Of a stretch of DNA of 64,000 bases, positions 38,490 to 48,156 are shown piece after piece. Origin of the DNA: Streptomyces tuirus (GTDB taxonomy: Bacteria > Actinomycetota > Actinomycetes > Streptomycetales > Streptomycetaceae); NCBI GenBank assembly GCA_018195615.1, contig JAGTPG010000002.1, positions 2,794,501-2,858,500 on the forward strand, read 5' to 3'. How positions within the stretch are numbered: position 1 is the stretch's first letter; each line of letters begins with the position of its first letter. The notes beneath the pieces were generated by a model. It was not told where the DNA came from and made no database searches. It saw only the letters and a list, made by a program, of their open reading frames with translations. The position numbers and the translations under genes were made by a program.

Positions 38490-39562
38490 CGAAGGCACAG
38501 GACGTTACGGCCACTGAGCGCCCACCGAAGACCAAGGGCCGTGTCAAGTGTGTGGTGTGGGACCTGGACAACACCGTCTGGGACGGCACTCTGCTGGAGG
38601 ACGCAGATGTGAAGCTGCGGCCCGGTGTACGGGAGACCCTTGAGGCGCTGGACGCGCGCGGCATCCTCAACTCCATCGCCAGCCGCAACGACCACGACAA
38701 CGCCATGCAGCGGCTCGACGCACTCGGCGTCGCCGACTTCTTCCTCGCCCCGCAGATCAACTGGGGCCCCAAGTCGTCGTCCGTCGCCGCCGTCGCGCAG
38801 GCGCTCAACATCGGCATCGACGCACTGGCATTCGTCGACGACCAGCCCTTCGAGCGGGAGGAGGTCGCCCACAGCCACCCGCAGGTGCTGGGCGTGGACG
38901 CTGCCGACGTACCGGCCTTCGCCGACCGTCCCGAGTTCCACCCGCGGTTCATCACGGAGGACGCGGGCAAACGGCGCTCGATGTACCGCAGCGGCGAACA
39001 GCGCACGCACGCGGAGGAGAACTTCGACGGCGCGCCCGAGGAGTTCCTCGCCTCGCTCGGCATGGTGTTCACCATCGACCGCGCTCAGGTCGAGGACCTG
39101 CAGCGGGCCGAGGAACTGACGGTGCGCACCAACCAGCTCAACTCCACCGGGGTGACGTACTCCTACGAGGAGCTGCGCGAGCTCTCGGCTTCCGAGGACC
39201 ACCTGCTGTTGATGGCCGGACTGGACGACCGATTCGGCACCTATGGGCGTATCGGCCTCGCTCTGGTGCAGACCGACGGGCCCGTGTGGCACCTCAAGCT
39301 GCTGCTGATGTCCTGCCGGGTCATGAACCGCGGCGTCGGCACCGTACTGCTGCACCACATCATGCGGCTGGCTCAGGACCGCGGCGCGCGCCTGCAGGCC
39401 GACTTCGTTCCGACCGACCGCAACCGCGTCATGTATGTGACCTACCGCTTCGCAGGCTTCGAGGAGGCCGGCAAACGGGACAACGGCGCCCTGGTGCTGC
39501 AGGCGTCTGTGGACGACATCCCGTCCCCGCCCGCCTATCTCGACCTCCGTATCGGCGACTGA
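38486..39562 (+). CDS. HAD-family glyceryl-ACP synthase (FkbH/ZmaN-like)
   Basis: 358 residues. The HAD phosphatase half begins VKCVVWDLDNTVWDGTLLEDADVKL (DxDxT nucleophile, D-L-D-N-T-V-W), with SIASRNDHDNAM and FVDDQPFEREEV. The C-terminal half (LRTNQLNSTGVTYS-like, then HLKLLLMSCRVMNRGVGTVLLHHIM) is the acyltransferase-like part typical of FkbH. It dephosphorylates 1,3-bisphosphoglycerate-derived substrate and transfers the glyceryl unit to the dedicated ACP, the first step of the pathway. No FkbG-type O-methyltransferase is present, so the unit should remain hydroxymalonyl. Confidence 0.93.
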
Positions 39563-39594
39563 CCGGTTCCCACCCACGTAAAGGGAGTACACCC

Positions 39595-40590
39595 ATGGCA
39601 GACCAGGGCATGCGCCAGCCCCACCGCAAGGAGTTCTCCGCCCTGAGTTCCGGCGGTCTCGACTGGGAAAGTCTGCCACTGCGGCTCTTCCGCAAGGGCC
39701 ATGCCAAGGCCTGGAATCCCGCCGACCTCGATTTCACCCAGGACGCCGAGGACTGGCAGCGGCTGCCGGAGGTCTCCAAGGAGGCCTTCACCGGTCTGTG
39801 CGCAATGTTCCTCGCCGGCGAGGAGGCCGTCACCCACGATCTGCAGCCCTTCATGTCGGCGATGTCCGCCGAGGGGCGGCTCGCCGACGAGATGTACCTC
39901 ACCCAGTTCTGCTACGAGGAGGCGAAGCACACCGAGGTGTTCCGCCGCTGGCTCGACGCCGTGGGTCTCGATGGCGACCTCAATGGGCTCGTAGCCGACA
40001 ACCCCGGCTATCGCCGCATCTTCTTCGAGGCACTCCCCGAGTCCCTGGACCGGCTGCGGCACGACCCGACGCCGGCCAACCAGGTCAGGGCCTCGGTCAC
40101 CTACAACCACGTGGTCGAGGGAACACTGGCGCTCACCGGCTACTTCGCCTGGACCCGGATCTGCACCGAACTCGGCATTTTCCCCGGCATGCGCCAGATG
40201 ATCGCTCGGATCCGCGACGACGAACGCCGGCACATGGCGTGGGGCACCTACACCTGCCGACGCCTGGTCGCCGCCGACCCCGAGAACTGGACGATCGTCA
40301 CACGGCGCATGCGCGAGCTGCTGCCGCACGCGATCCGGCAGATACAGCACGCGACGCGGGACTACCCGCCCGACCTGTTCGGCCTGGTCATGAGGGACCT
40401 GCTGGAGTACGCGACCGAGTGTGCGGGCCGACGGCTCCACGCCATCGAATCCGCCCTCACCGAAGGCACCCAGGCGCTGCGCATCGACTCGGTCTCGGAG
40501 GACCTGGAGGACGAGATAGCCCAGGAGGAGCGCACTTCGCTCGCCGAGGGCGCCGCCGCGGCCGGGGTGAGCGGAACGGTGGCCGGCTGA
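39595..40590 (+). CDS. R2-like ligand-binding oxidase (R2lox, Rv0233-like)
   Basis: 331 residues. Metal ligands: Glu76 in FLAGEEAVTHDLQPFMSAM, Glu109 and His112 in CYEEAKHTEVF, the Glu in YNHVVEGTLALTGYFAW, and Glu/His in RDDERRHMAWGTYTCRR. Val79 (EEAV) and the Tyr of TYNHVVEG match the Val-Tyr pair that forms the ether crosslink in R2lox proteins, which assemble a Mn/Fe cofactor and hold a long-chain fatty acid. This is not a ribonucleotide reductase. Its place inside a fatty-acyl PKS operon suggests it oxidises the acyl intermediate or product; that role is inferred. RBS AAGGGAG. Confidence 0.92.
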   Translation: MADQGMRQPHRKEFSALSSGGLDWESLPLRLFRKGHAKAWNPADLDFTQDAEDWQRLPEVSKEAFTGLCAMFLAGEEAVTHDLQPFMSAMSAEGRLADEMYLTQFCYEEAKHTEVFRRWLDAVGLDGDLNGLVADNPGYRRIFFEALPESLDRLRHDPTPANQVRASVTYNHVVEGTLALTGYFAWTRICTELGIFPGMRQMIARIRDDERRHMAWGTYTCRRLVAADPENWTIVTRRMRELLPHAIRQIQHATRDYPPDLFGLVMRDLLEYATECAGRRLHAIESALTEGTQALRIDSVSEDLEDEIAQEERTSLAEGAAAAGVSGTVAG

Positions 40591-40591
40591 G

Positions 40592-41365
40592 GTGGACTTC
40601 ACGGCACCCCGCACCCAGGCCACGGACACTTCCACGCCCTGGCTTCCCGTCGGCCTTCCGGAACGCGACGCGGTGACGCTGTTGTGCTTCCCACACGCCG
40701 GTGCCGGAGCCTCGGCGTTCCGGACGTGGGACGAGCACCTCTCGTCGGCGACGGTGTGCCCGGTCCAGTTCCCCGGGCGTGAAGGGCGGTTCGCGGACTC
40801 CCCGTTTCACACCGTGGAGCCTCTGGTGGATGCTGCGCTCGAGGCACTGGTTCCCGTACTGCACGGCCCGTTCGCGGTGTTCGGGCACAGCATGGGCGCC
40901 CTGGTGGCGTACGAGTTCACTCGTGGGCTGCGCAGGACCGGCGGCCCCCTGCCCCTGCACGTGTTCGTGTCGGGCCGGGTAGCACCGCAGGTCCGCAATC
41001 CCGTGCGCGGGCTGCACGAGCTTCCGGAGCCCGAGTTCATCCGCTTCGTGCACTCCATGGGCGGCGTCCCCGAACGCACCCTGAACAGCCGGGCGTTCGC
41101 GGAGCTGATGGTTCCGCTGCTGCGTGCGGACATCAGCGTGAACGAGACGTACGAGCATCAGCGGGAGGATCCGCTGGACGTGCCTCTCACCGCACTCGCA
41201 GGTCAGGACGACGCACGGGTTCCGTTGCGCTGGGTGCAGCCGTGGTCGGAACACACCACGAAGTCCTTCGCCCTGCACGTCCTGCCGGGCGGTCACTTCT
41301 TCCCCTACGAGGAGCGCGACGGGGTGCTGCACCTGATCGACAACGCGCTCCGGGAGTCGGTATGA
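40592..41365 (+). CDS. Type II thioesterase
   Basis: 257 residues, GTG start. The alpha/beta hydrolase signature is LLCFPHAGAGASAFRTW, the nucleophile Ser is in VFGHSMGALVAYEF, and the His is in HVLPGGHFFPYEE; Asp is in ALAGQDDARVP. Such stand-alone enzymes clear misprimed or stalled acyl groups from carrier proteins and sometimes release products. As the PKS has no integrated thioesterase, this one could also be the off-loading enzyme. It is ATGA-coupled to the next gene. Confidence 0.93.
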   Translation: MDFTAPRTQATDTSTPWLPVGLPERDAVTLLCFPHAGAGASAFRTWDEHLSSATVCPVQFPGREGRFADSPFHTVEPLVDAALEALVPVLHGPFAVFGHSMGALVAYEFTRGLRRTGGPLPLHVFVSGRVAPQVRNPVRGLHELPEPEFIRFVHSMGGVPERTLNSRAFAELMVPLLRADISVNETYEHQREDPLDVPLTALAGQDDARVPLRWVQPWSEHTTKSFALHVLPGGHFFPYEERDGVLHLIDNALRESV

Positions 41366-42129
41366 GTTCCCGGATCACCCGGCCGTGGTCCGACGGACCG
41401 CAGCACCCTCGTCTCGCCGACGGAGATGTCGACATCTGGCACCTCACGCTGCCCTCGTCGTGGAACAGCAGTTGCGACGAACTCTTCGGCCTCCTCGACC
41501 AACGCGAACAGGATCGCGCCAGGCAGATGCCCCGGCCCGCGGACCAGGCGTCACACGTGGTGGCCCATGCCGGATTGCGTGACGTCCTCGGCCGCTATCT
41601 CGGTGCCGCCCCGCAGTCCCTGCGCTTTTCGACGGGACGCCATGGCAAGCCCTACCTCGCCGACACCAGGCTCTCGTTCAGCCTGTCCCACACCACCGGT
41701 GGCGCATTGGTCGCCGTGTCGATCCCCGGGCCGGTCGGCGTGGACGTCGAGAGTGCGACGGGCCCTGATCGCTCGGCCCTGGCCGACCGCTTCTTCTCAC
41801 CCCGTGAGGCACAGGTCCTCCGGACAACGCCCGAATCCGATGTCCCTTCGCGCTTCCTCACGTACTGGACCTGCAAGGAAAGCTTCGTCAAAGCGCTGGG
41901 GCTCGGCCTCTCCCACCCGTTGAACCGATTCGAGATCAGGTTCACCGACGCGCCACGACAGGCCGAGATCTGGTCGGCGGGACGAAGGCGAGACGAGTGG
42001 CACGTACGACAGTTGGAGCTCCCACCGCCCTACGTCGGTGCCGTGACCGTTCGCCACCGCCCCCGGCACCTGCGCACCTGGACCTGGCGTCCTCAGTCCG
42101 TCGCGCGACCCGCACTTCCCACCCCGTGA
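41362..42129 (+). CDS. 4'-phosphopantetheinyl transferase (Sfp type)
   Basis: 255 residues from ATG 41362, overlapping the thioesterase stop. Signature segments: FSLSHTTGGALVAVSIPGPVGVDVESA (the GVDVE Mg site) and FLTYWTCKESFVKALGLGLSHPLNRFEI (WxxKEA-like box). It installs the phosphopantetheine arm on carrier proteins, here probably the five ACPs encoded in this cluster (two or more in the PKS, and two discrete). Frame intact. Confidence 0.93.
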   Translation: MSSRITRPWSDGPQHPRLADGDVDIWHLTLPSSWNSSCDELFGLLDQREQDRARQMPRPADQASHVVAHAGLRDVLGRYLGAAPQSLRFSTGRHGKPYLADTRLSFSLSHTTGGALVAVSIPGPVGVDVESATGPDRSALADRFFSPREAQVLRTTPESDVPSRFLTYWTCKESFVKALGLGLSHPLNRFEIRFTDAPRQAEIWSAGRRRDEWHVRQLELPPPYVGAVTVRHRPRHLRTWTWRPQSVARPALPTP

Positions 42130-42151
42130 CGACCGGAAGGCTGCACGATCC

Positions 42152-43749
42152 ATGGACGAGTTCTACGACTACGTCATCGTGGGCGCCGGAGCCTCCGGTT
42201 CCCCCTCGCCGAACGACTGAGCGCCGACGGCTCACGCTCCGTGCTGCTCCTGGAAGCAGGCCCACCCGACGACGACCCCGCCATCCGCATGCCGGCCGCG
42301 TTCCTCTCCCTGTTCAACAGTCAAGTGGACTGGGCGCGTTCGACGGTGCCCCAGGAACACCTGGCAGGCCGGAAGGTCTTCTGGCCGCACGGACGCACGC
42401 TGGGCGGCTCCTCTTCGATCAACGCCATGATGTGGGTCCGCGGCTTCGCCCAGGACTACGAGACATGGGAGCGCCTCGCGGGACCGGCCTGGGGGCGGCA
42501 CTCGATCCTGCGGATCTTCGAAGCACTCGAAGACCGCGAGGACGCCCTGACCCTGCACCGCACGACCGGGGGCGAGCTGCCCATCAGCCTGCAACGCGAT
42601 CCCAACCCCCTGACCATCGCGTTTCTCGCGGCGTGCGTCGAAGCCGGACTCGACGGCACCTCCACCGACGGCTACGCGAGTGCGGAGCACGGTGGGATGA
42701 CCTCCGTGACCCAGCGGGACGGCCGCCGGTTCAGTGCCGCCGACGCCTTCCTGAAGCCCGCGTCCGGACGCCCCAACCTCACCGTCCGCACCGCGGCCAC
42801 CGCTCGTCGACTGCTCTTCGACGGACGTCGGGCGACCGGCCTGGAATACCTCCACAACGGCCGCCTGACCAACGTGTCCGTCGGCCATGAGATCGTCCTG
42901 TGCGGCGGAGCGGTCAACACGCCTCACCTCCTCAAACTGTCCGGCATCGGGCCCGCGGAGGAACTGCGGCGCTACGGCATCCCTGTCGTCGCCAACCGCA
43001 GCGAGGTCGGCCGCAACCTCGCCGATCACCTCGTCACCATGACGGTGGCCGAATGCACCGAACCGATCACCCTCTTCGGAGCGGCCACCCCGCGCGAGCT
43101 GATCCGCTACGGCAAGTACGGGCGCGGCATGCTCACCTCCAACCTCGGCGAGGCCTACACCTTCGCCCGCAGCGACCCGTCACTCGAACTGCCCGACCTG
43201 GAGCTGCTCTTCGCGCCCGGCCCTTACCTCGATGAGGGTCTGACGCTGGGCGATCGACATGCTCTGTCCCTGGGCACGGTGCTCCTGCAGCCGCAGAGCA
43301 GAGGCACCATCACCCTGCAGTCGCCGGACCCCGAGACTGCTCCCTGTATCGATCCCCGGTACCTCAGCGACCCCGGGGGCAGGGACCGGGCGGCACTCGC
43401 GGCCGGCGTCGCATGGTCACGGCGGATCCTGGCCGGCCCGTCGCTCGCACCGTTCGTCGGCAAGAGCCTTCAACCTCCCGCTCATACCGTCGACGACATC
43501 ACGGCCACGGTCGAACACTGTTCCCACAGCCTTTATCACCCGGTCGCGACGTGCCGGATGGGACTGGACGAGGCCTCGGTCGTCGACCCGGAGCTCCGTG
43601 TGCGAGGTGTGTCGGGGGTCAGGATCGCCGATGCCTCCGTGATGCCGCAGCTCATCCGCGGGCACACCTACGCCCCGGCACTCGCGGTCGGTCTGCGCGC
43701 GGCCGATCTGATGACGCGAGCACGTACCCCTGCCACCCTCACCGGCTGA
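42152..43749 (+). CDS. GMC-family FAD oxidoreductase (frameshifted near the start)
   Basis: About 532 residues. It begins MDEFYDYVIVGAGASGS (FAD dinucleotide motif). One missing base near 42203 then moves the rest to another frame: AERLSADGS region, LLLEAGPPDDD, FWPHGRTLGGSSSINAMMWVRG (GMC signature 1), GGAVNTPHLLKLSGIGP (signature 2) and the C-terminal LYHPVATCRMG / ADASVMPQLIRGHTYAPALAVG with the active-site His pair region. The family oxidises alcohols, as choline dehydrogenase does. In this operon it may oxidise a terminal or side-chain alcohol of the polyketide. Confidence 0.88.
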
Positions 43750-43799
43750 CATTCCCGCACCAGACGCAAGACCACCCACTCACTCGAAGAGGAGTGCTC

Positions 43800-45107
43800 G
43801 TGAGACCTGTGACGACCGTTCCACTGCGCCGCACCCTGGCGTTCTCCCTGGCCTTGGCGGCAGCTGTACTGGCGACCGTCTGGCCCGGAGACGCCGCCGA
43901 CAGAGCGACGGCAGACGCGTCCAAGGCGGGGACCACGTGGCTCGGTACCTGGGCCACCGCCCCGACCGTCCCGTTCTCCACGGGGATATCGGCCACCGGC
44001 TTCAGCGACCAGACGATCCGCCAGAACATCCACACGAGCGTCGGCGGCAGCCGGTTCAAGCTGCGCCTGTCCAACGTCTACGGCAAGCAGCCGCTCACTG
44101 TGGACGCCGTAGAACTCGCGACACCGCAGGGCATTGGCGGCGTCGTCCCGGGCAGCAGCACTCCCGTGACGTTCCAGGGCTCCCGCTCGGTCACGATTCC
44201 CGTTGGCGAGACCGCCACCAGCGACGTGACCGGCCGAAGCGTCGCCGCGGACACCGATCTCACCGTGAGCCTGTACGTCTCCGGCACCACAGGCCCCACC
44301 ACCTGGCACCGTCTCGCGACCGCGACTACGTATGTCTCGGCCTCGGGAGACCACACGTCAGACACCTCCGGCGATGCCTTCACCACAACCCAGTCCTCGT
44401 TCTTCTTTGTCTCGGGACTGGATGTCGCGGCTCCGGCGGGCCGCGGCTCCGTCGTGGCCTTCGGCGACTCGCTCACCGACGGCGTGGGGTCGACCCCCGA
44501 TGCCAACCGCCGCTACCCAGACGTTCTGGCTCGGCGGCTGGGCGGCGAGGTCGGCGTCCTCAACGAGGGGATCGGCGCCAACCAAGTCGTCAACGACACC
44601 GAATACGGCAGCATCGGCGCTCTGGGCCGCTTCGACCAGGACGTCCTCGCCCAACCCGGCGTGCGGGATGTCATCTTCGAGGAGGGCGTGAACGACATCC
44701 TCGGTGCCCATTACTTCCCCGACGACGCTCCCACCGCCGAGGAGGTCATCGCCGCGTACAAGGACCTCATCGCTCGCGCTCACCGTCACGGCCTGCGCAT
44801 GCTGGGCATGACCCTGAATCCGATCGGCGGCGCCGAGGAGTACTCGGAGGCCGGCGAGGCCATGCGCCAGACACTCAACGCGTGGATACGTGACGAGAGC
44901 ACGTTCGACGGCATCATCGACGCCGACGCCCTGTGGCGTGATCCGGCGAACCCGCTGCATCTGGCTCCCGACTACGACTCCGGGGACGGACTACACCCGA
45001 ACGACGCCGGATACGCGGCTCTCGCCAACTCGATCGACCTCGACTGTCTGACGCCGAACTCCGAGACTCCGGTGCTGAGCGGGGCTCGGGAGGACTGCAC
45101 TCTCTGA
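43800..45107 (+). CDS. Secreted SGNH/GDSL hydrolase
   Basis: 435 residues, GTG start behind GAAGAGGAG. A signal peptide (LRRTLAFSLALAAAVLATVWPGDAADRA) precedes an N-terminal beta domain. The SGNH catalytic part follows: block I VVAFGDSLTDGVGS (Ser), block II GIGANQVVN, block III FEEGVNDILG (Gly/Asn), block V GDGLHPNDAGYAAL (Asp-x-x-His). It is probably an extracellular esterase or lipase. As the last gene of the operon it could hydrolyse or mature the exported product, or be unrelated. It is convergent with the DedA gene 23 bp away. Confidence 0.93.
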   Translation: MRPVTTVPLRRTLAFSLALAAAVLATVWPGDAADRATADASKAGTTWLGTWATAPTVPFSTGISATGFSDQTIRQNIHTSVGGSRFKLRLSNVYGKQPLTVDAVELATPQGIGGVVPGSSTPVTFQGSRSVTIPVGETATSDVTGRSVAADTDLTVSLYVSGTTGPTTWHRLATATTYVSASGDHTSDTSGDAFTTTQSSFFFVSGLDVAAPAGRGSVVAFGDSLTDGVGSTPDANRRYPDVLARRLGGEVGVLNEGIGANQVVNDTEYGSIGALGRFDQDVLAQPGVRDVIFEEGVNDILGAHYFPDDAPTAEEVIAAYKDLIARAHRHGLRMLGMTLNPIGGAEEYSEAGEAMRQTLNAWIRDESTFDGIIDADALWRDPANPLHLAPDYDSGDGLHPNDAGYAALANSIDLDCLTPNSETPVLSGAREDCTL

Positions 45108-45129
45108 ACGCAAGGGGCGGCCTCCCGCC

Positions 45130-45998
45130 TCAGCGGTCCGACGGGCCCGGCGGCTCGGTGTCGAGCCTGAGCGCGAGCCGGCCGGACAGATCCCGTGCCA
45201 GCGAACCGGTCGGGCTGCTCGGCTTGAGGTCGCCCACTGCCTTCAGCAGATGCAGGGTGGCCCTGGCCTCGTGAGGCGTCAGAAGCGGCTGGTGCGGAGT
45301 GCTGTCGGCGGCGAGGTCCTCGCGGAAGCGGGCCGCTCGGTCGTCGTCGAAGGCGTCGTCGCCCGTGGGCACCGACGCCTTGCCTCCCTTCAGCATGCCG
45401 ACCGCGAACGGCGCCAGTGACACGAGCATGATTACGGCGACGATCGGCAGGATGTAGGAGTCGATGTCGGGGATCGCGTCGCCGACCAGGTATCCGGCGA
45501 GGATGATGCCGTCGGTCCACAGGATCCCGCCGACGACGTTCCAGAACAGGAACGTCCGGACCGGCACGTGCAGCACCCCGGCCACCGGATTGATGAATGT
45601 CCTCACCACTCCCACGAACCGGGCGAGGACGAGCGCACGGCCCACGCCGAACTTCGTGAAGTAGTCCTCCGCCCGCCGTACATGGGCGTGCTGATAGAAC
45701 CGTGACTCGGGCGGTCGAACATCCGGTTGCCGAGCGAGGCCCCCCAGTAGTGACCGAGCTGCGCACCTGCGACGGCGGCGGTCGGCGCACCGATCAGCAA
45801 CCAGCCCAGCGGCAGGGACGCGTCGGCCAGTTCTCCGGCAGCGGCAATGCCCGTGACGAAGAGCAGTGAGTCTCCGGGCAGGAAGAACCCCACCAACAGG
45901 CCCGTCTCGGCAAAGAGCGTCACGAGGACACCCACGATCCCGAACGTCACCAACAGGGAAGAGGGATCCATGAGGTTGACTGCCACGACACCGTCCAT
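45130..45998 (-). CDS. DedA-family membrane protein (frameshifted)
   Basis: The N-terminal half (FGIVGVLVTLFAETGLLVGFFLPGDSLLFVTGIAAAG, IGAPTAAVAGAQLGHYWGASLG) and, after a frame change near 45705, the second half (FTKFGVGRALVLARFVGVVRTFINPVAGVLHVPVRTFLFWNVVGGILWT) together make a typical DedA protein. It has the FFLPGDSLL and RFVGVVRTF-PVAG motifs. A 75-residue polar tail follows. It probably acts in membrane lipid translocation. It lies downstream of the TetR gene on the same strand. Confidence 0.8.
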
Positions 45999-46043
45999 GA
46001 CATCGACGGTACTGCCGCCCTGTTCGGCCGTACAGGCGACTGT

Positions 46044-46646
46044 TCAGCCGAACAGGCCGTGGATGAGGAAGCGTTGGTTGGCGGCGCTGCGGGCGGTCAG
46101 TACGTCCGGCGCGAACGCGTCGCCCACCAGACCGGGCTGGATCACCGGTTCCAGCAGCAGGGGGCCGAGGATCAGGAAGAGCACCTGGTAGGGAGCCCAT
46201 TCCGGATCGGTGTCCGGTCGAATGCTCCCCTTGTCGGCCAGCCGCCGGATCTGCGCTCGCGTGCCTTCCAGCAGCTGTTCGAACACGGCGGTGCTAGTAG
46301 CGCTTCCCTCCAAGAGCACCCGGCGCACATAGCCCCGCAGGTCGGGATCGGCCCCGAAGAGCCGCGCCGTGACGGCCCCCAGCGCGGCGACCACGTCTCC
46401 CAGCGATCCGCCAGCGTCCAGTTCGTCCAACGCTGTTCCGAAGCTGCGCAGCACGAAGTCGTCAACAGCCGTGCGCAACCCTTCCTTCGACCCGAAATGA
46501 TGGCGCACCAAAGCTGCGGAGACACCGGCTGCCGCAGCCACGGACCGCACCGACGTCGCCTCGAAGCCGTCCCTGGCGAAGAGCCGCAACGCGGCCTGCC
46601 GCAAACGCGCTCGGGCCGTCAGATCCTCGGCAGCCACTGCATGCAT
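46044..46646 (-). CDS. TetR-family transcriptional regulator
   Basis: 200 residues from ATG 46646. The N-terminal helix-turn-helix is RLRQAALRLFARDGFEATSVRSVAAAAGVSAALVRHHFGSKEGLRTAVDDFV. A TetR_C-like ligand domain follows. The gene lies between the ATP-grasp and DedA genes on the same strand and starts about 46 bp from the DedA start. A local target is likely but no clear operator is visible. Confidence 0.9.
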   Translation of the reverse strand: MHAVAAEDLTARARLRQAALRLFARDGFEATSVRSVAAAAGVSAALVRHHFGSKEGLRTAVDDFVLRSFGTALDELDAGGSLGDVVAALGAVTARLFGADPDLRGYVRRVLLEGSATSTAVFEQLLEGTRAQIRRLADKGSIRPDTDPEWAPYQVLFLILGPLLLEPVIQPGLVGDAFAPDVLTARSAANQRFLIHGLFG

Positions 46647-46705
46647 GCCCAGCAGGGTACACAGGCGGCAGCCCATTGATCATGGCTGAACTGCAACCAA
46701 AGCAC

Positions 46706-47931
46706 CTAGAGTTCGGCCGCATCGAGTTCCCGGATGCTCCTCCACGCCGAGGTAGACAAGGCATAGCTCTCCACGGCGCCGCCCGAGAGAGACGCCCACT
46801 TGTCAGGAGAGAGGAGGAGCCGAGTCAGGGCGTACAGCACGGGAGCCGGGGCCAGGAAGTCGCCTCGAACCGGGGTCAACTCCTCGATGCTGCCTTGGTA
46901 TTGCCCACGTTTGACAAGACTCGCCGTCAGCTCCCCGAGAACTCCCCGTCGCCCCGCCCCTCGCGCGCCGCACCGAGCAGAGCCAGGAGCAACTGGTGGG
47001 TCCGCGCCCCGGAACCGCTTGTCGCGATCTCACGGACCGCTTCGCCGCGGGACAGCCGGAGCATGCCGTCGACGAGGTCGACTCCGGAGAACAACGCGTT
47101 CAACGGCTCCACGAGTCGAGGGTTCACATCGATGAAGGACAGACCGTCAGGGCTGAGGATCACGTCGAACGAGACCGCGGCATGCCACCCCAGCCCCTCG
47201 CCGAAACGGGACAGAACCTCGCGCAGTCCCGGCACGGACCTGCCGGTCTTCGCACTCGCACCCCCACCCGCGCCTTCCCGCACGCGCTCGCAGCAGTGAT
47301 GAGCCACCAGGACGCCATGGTCGTATAGAGCCTGCACCATGACCAACGGCCCGTCGGCCGGCCGCTGCGCGACGACTCCGTCGCCGAAGGCTCCCTCACG
47401 CTCCAACTGCTCGGCCACGGAACGCAGATCGTTCGCCGTCGTCGCCCTCCTGACTCCGTTGCTGGCCGTCCCGATGGCGCGCTTCACAAACACCGGCGTC
47501 TGGCACTTGAGGAGTTCGGCCGCCGAGTACACCACGTCGGTGTGCGGCCTCGGCACGTCCAGGTCGCCCAAGGCGTGCTCGGCCGCGACCTTGTCCTGCA
47601 CACGGGCCAGAGCCCGGAAGTCGGGGACGGCGAGCCCTACCCCCCGTCGCCTGACCTGCTCCGCCACTTTGGCGAGTAGCGCGGCCTGCTCCTGGGTGGG
47701 CAACACGACATCGAAACTGCGCGTCTCCAGAAGACGTAGCACGGCTGCGAGCCAGGACAAGGGTTCGGCGCCGAAGGACGGCACCTGGTGAACCCGCCGC
47801 ACATGCCGTGTCATACGGGCCAGACAGAGCGGGTTGCGGTCCACCGCTTCGACATGGTGGCCGCTCCAGGCGAGCGCCGTCGCGATCTGCCGCGAAGCGA
47901 GGCTCGATCCATCCGTGAGCAGAACCGTCAT
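46706..47931 (-). CDS. ATP-grasp ligase-like protein (3' end frameshifted)
   Basis: From ATG 47931 (MTVLLTDGSSLASRQIATALAWSGHHVEAVDRNPLCLARM) the protein has an ATP-grasp layout: PTQEQAALLAKVAEQ, RPHTDVVYSAAELLKCQTPVFVKRAIGTASNGV and SFDVILSPDGLSFIDVNPRLVEPLNALFSGVDLVDGML, containing the metal-binding Asp/Asn. The frame as read stops at 46927. A one-base change near there continues it through RGDFLAPAPVLYALTRLLLSPDKW to TAG at 46706-46708. Substrates of such stand-alone ligases are carboxylates and amines or amino acids; none can be named. It is divergent from the acyltransferase gene. Confidence 0.75.
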
Positions 47932-48156
47932 CGGCTGGCGAGTGGGCCGAGGGTACGTCGTGGTGTGCCGCATATCGGAATCCCGTCGGGTATCGAAGAC
48001 TCATCGGCGACTACAGCGGACACTGCACAACCGTACAGTTTGCTGCTCACTCGGGTAAGCCCAGGTCTCGGCCTCGGAGTGAGCTGCGGACCTCCGCACC
48101 AAAACAGGGAGGCCCGCACCAATGTGGCGCGTACAACCAATAACGAGGATGAAGGC

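Noticed and set aside
39595..40590. Ribonucleotide reductase small subunit
   Set aside because: The radical Tyr position is Val (EEAV), and the sequence follows Rv0233-type R2lox closely.
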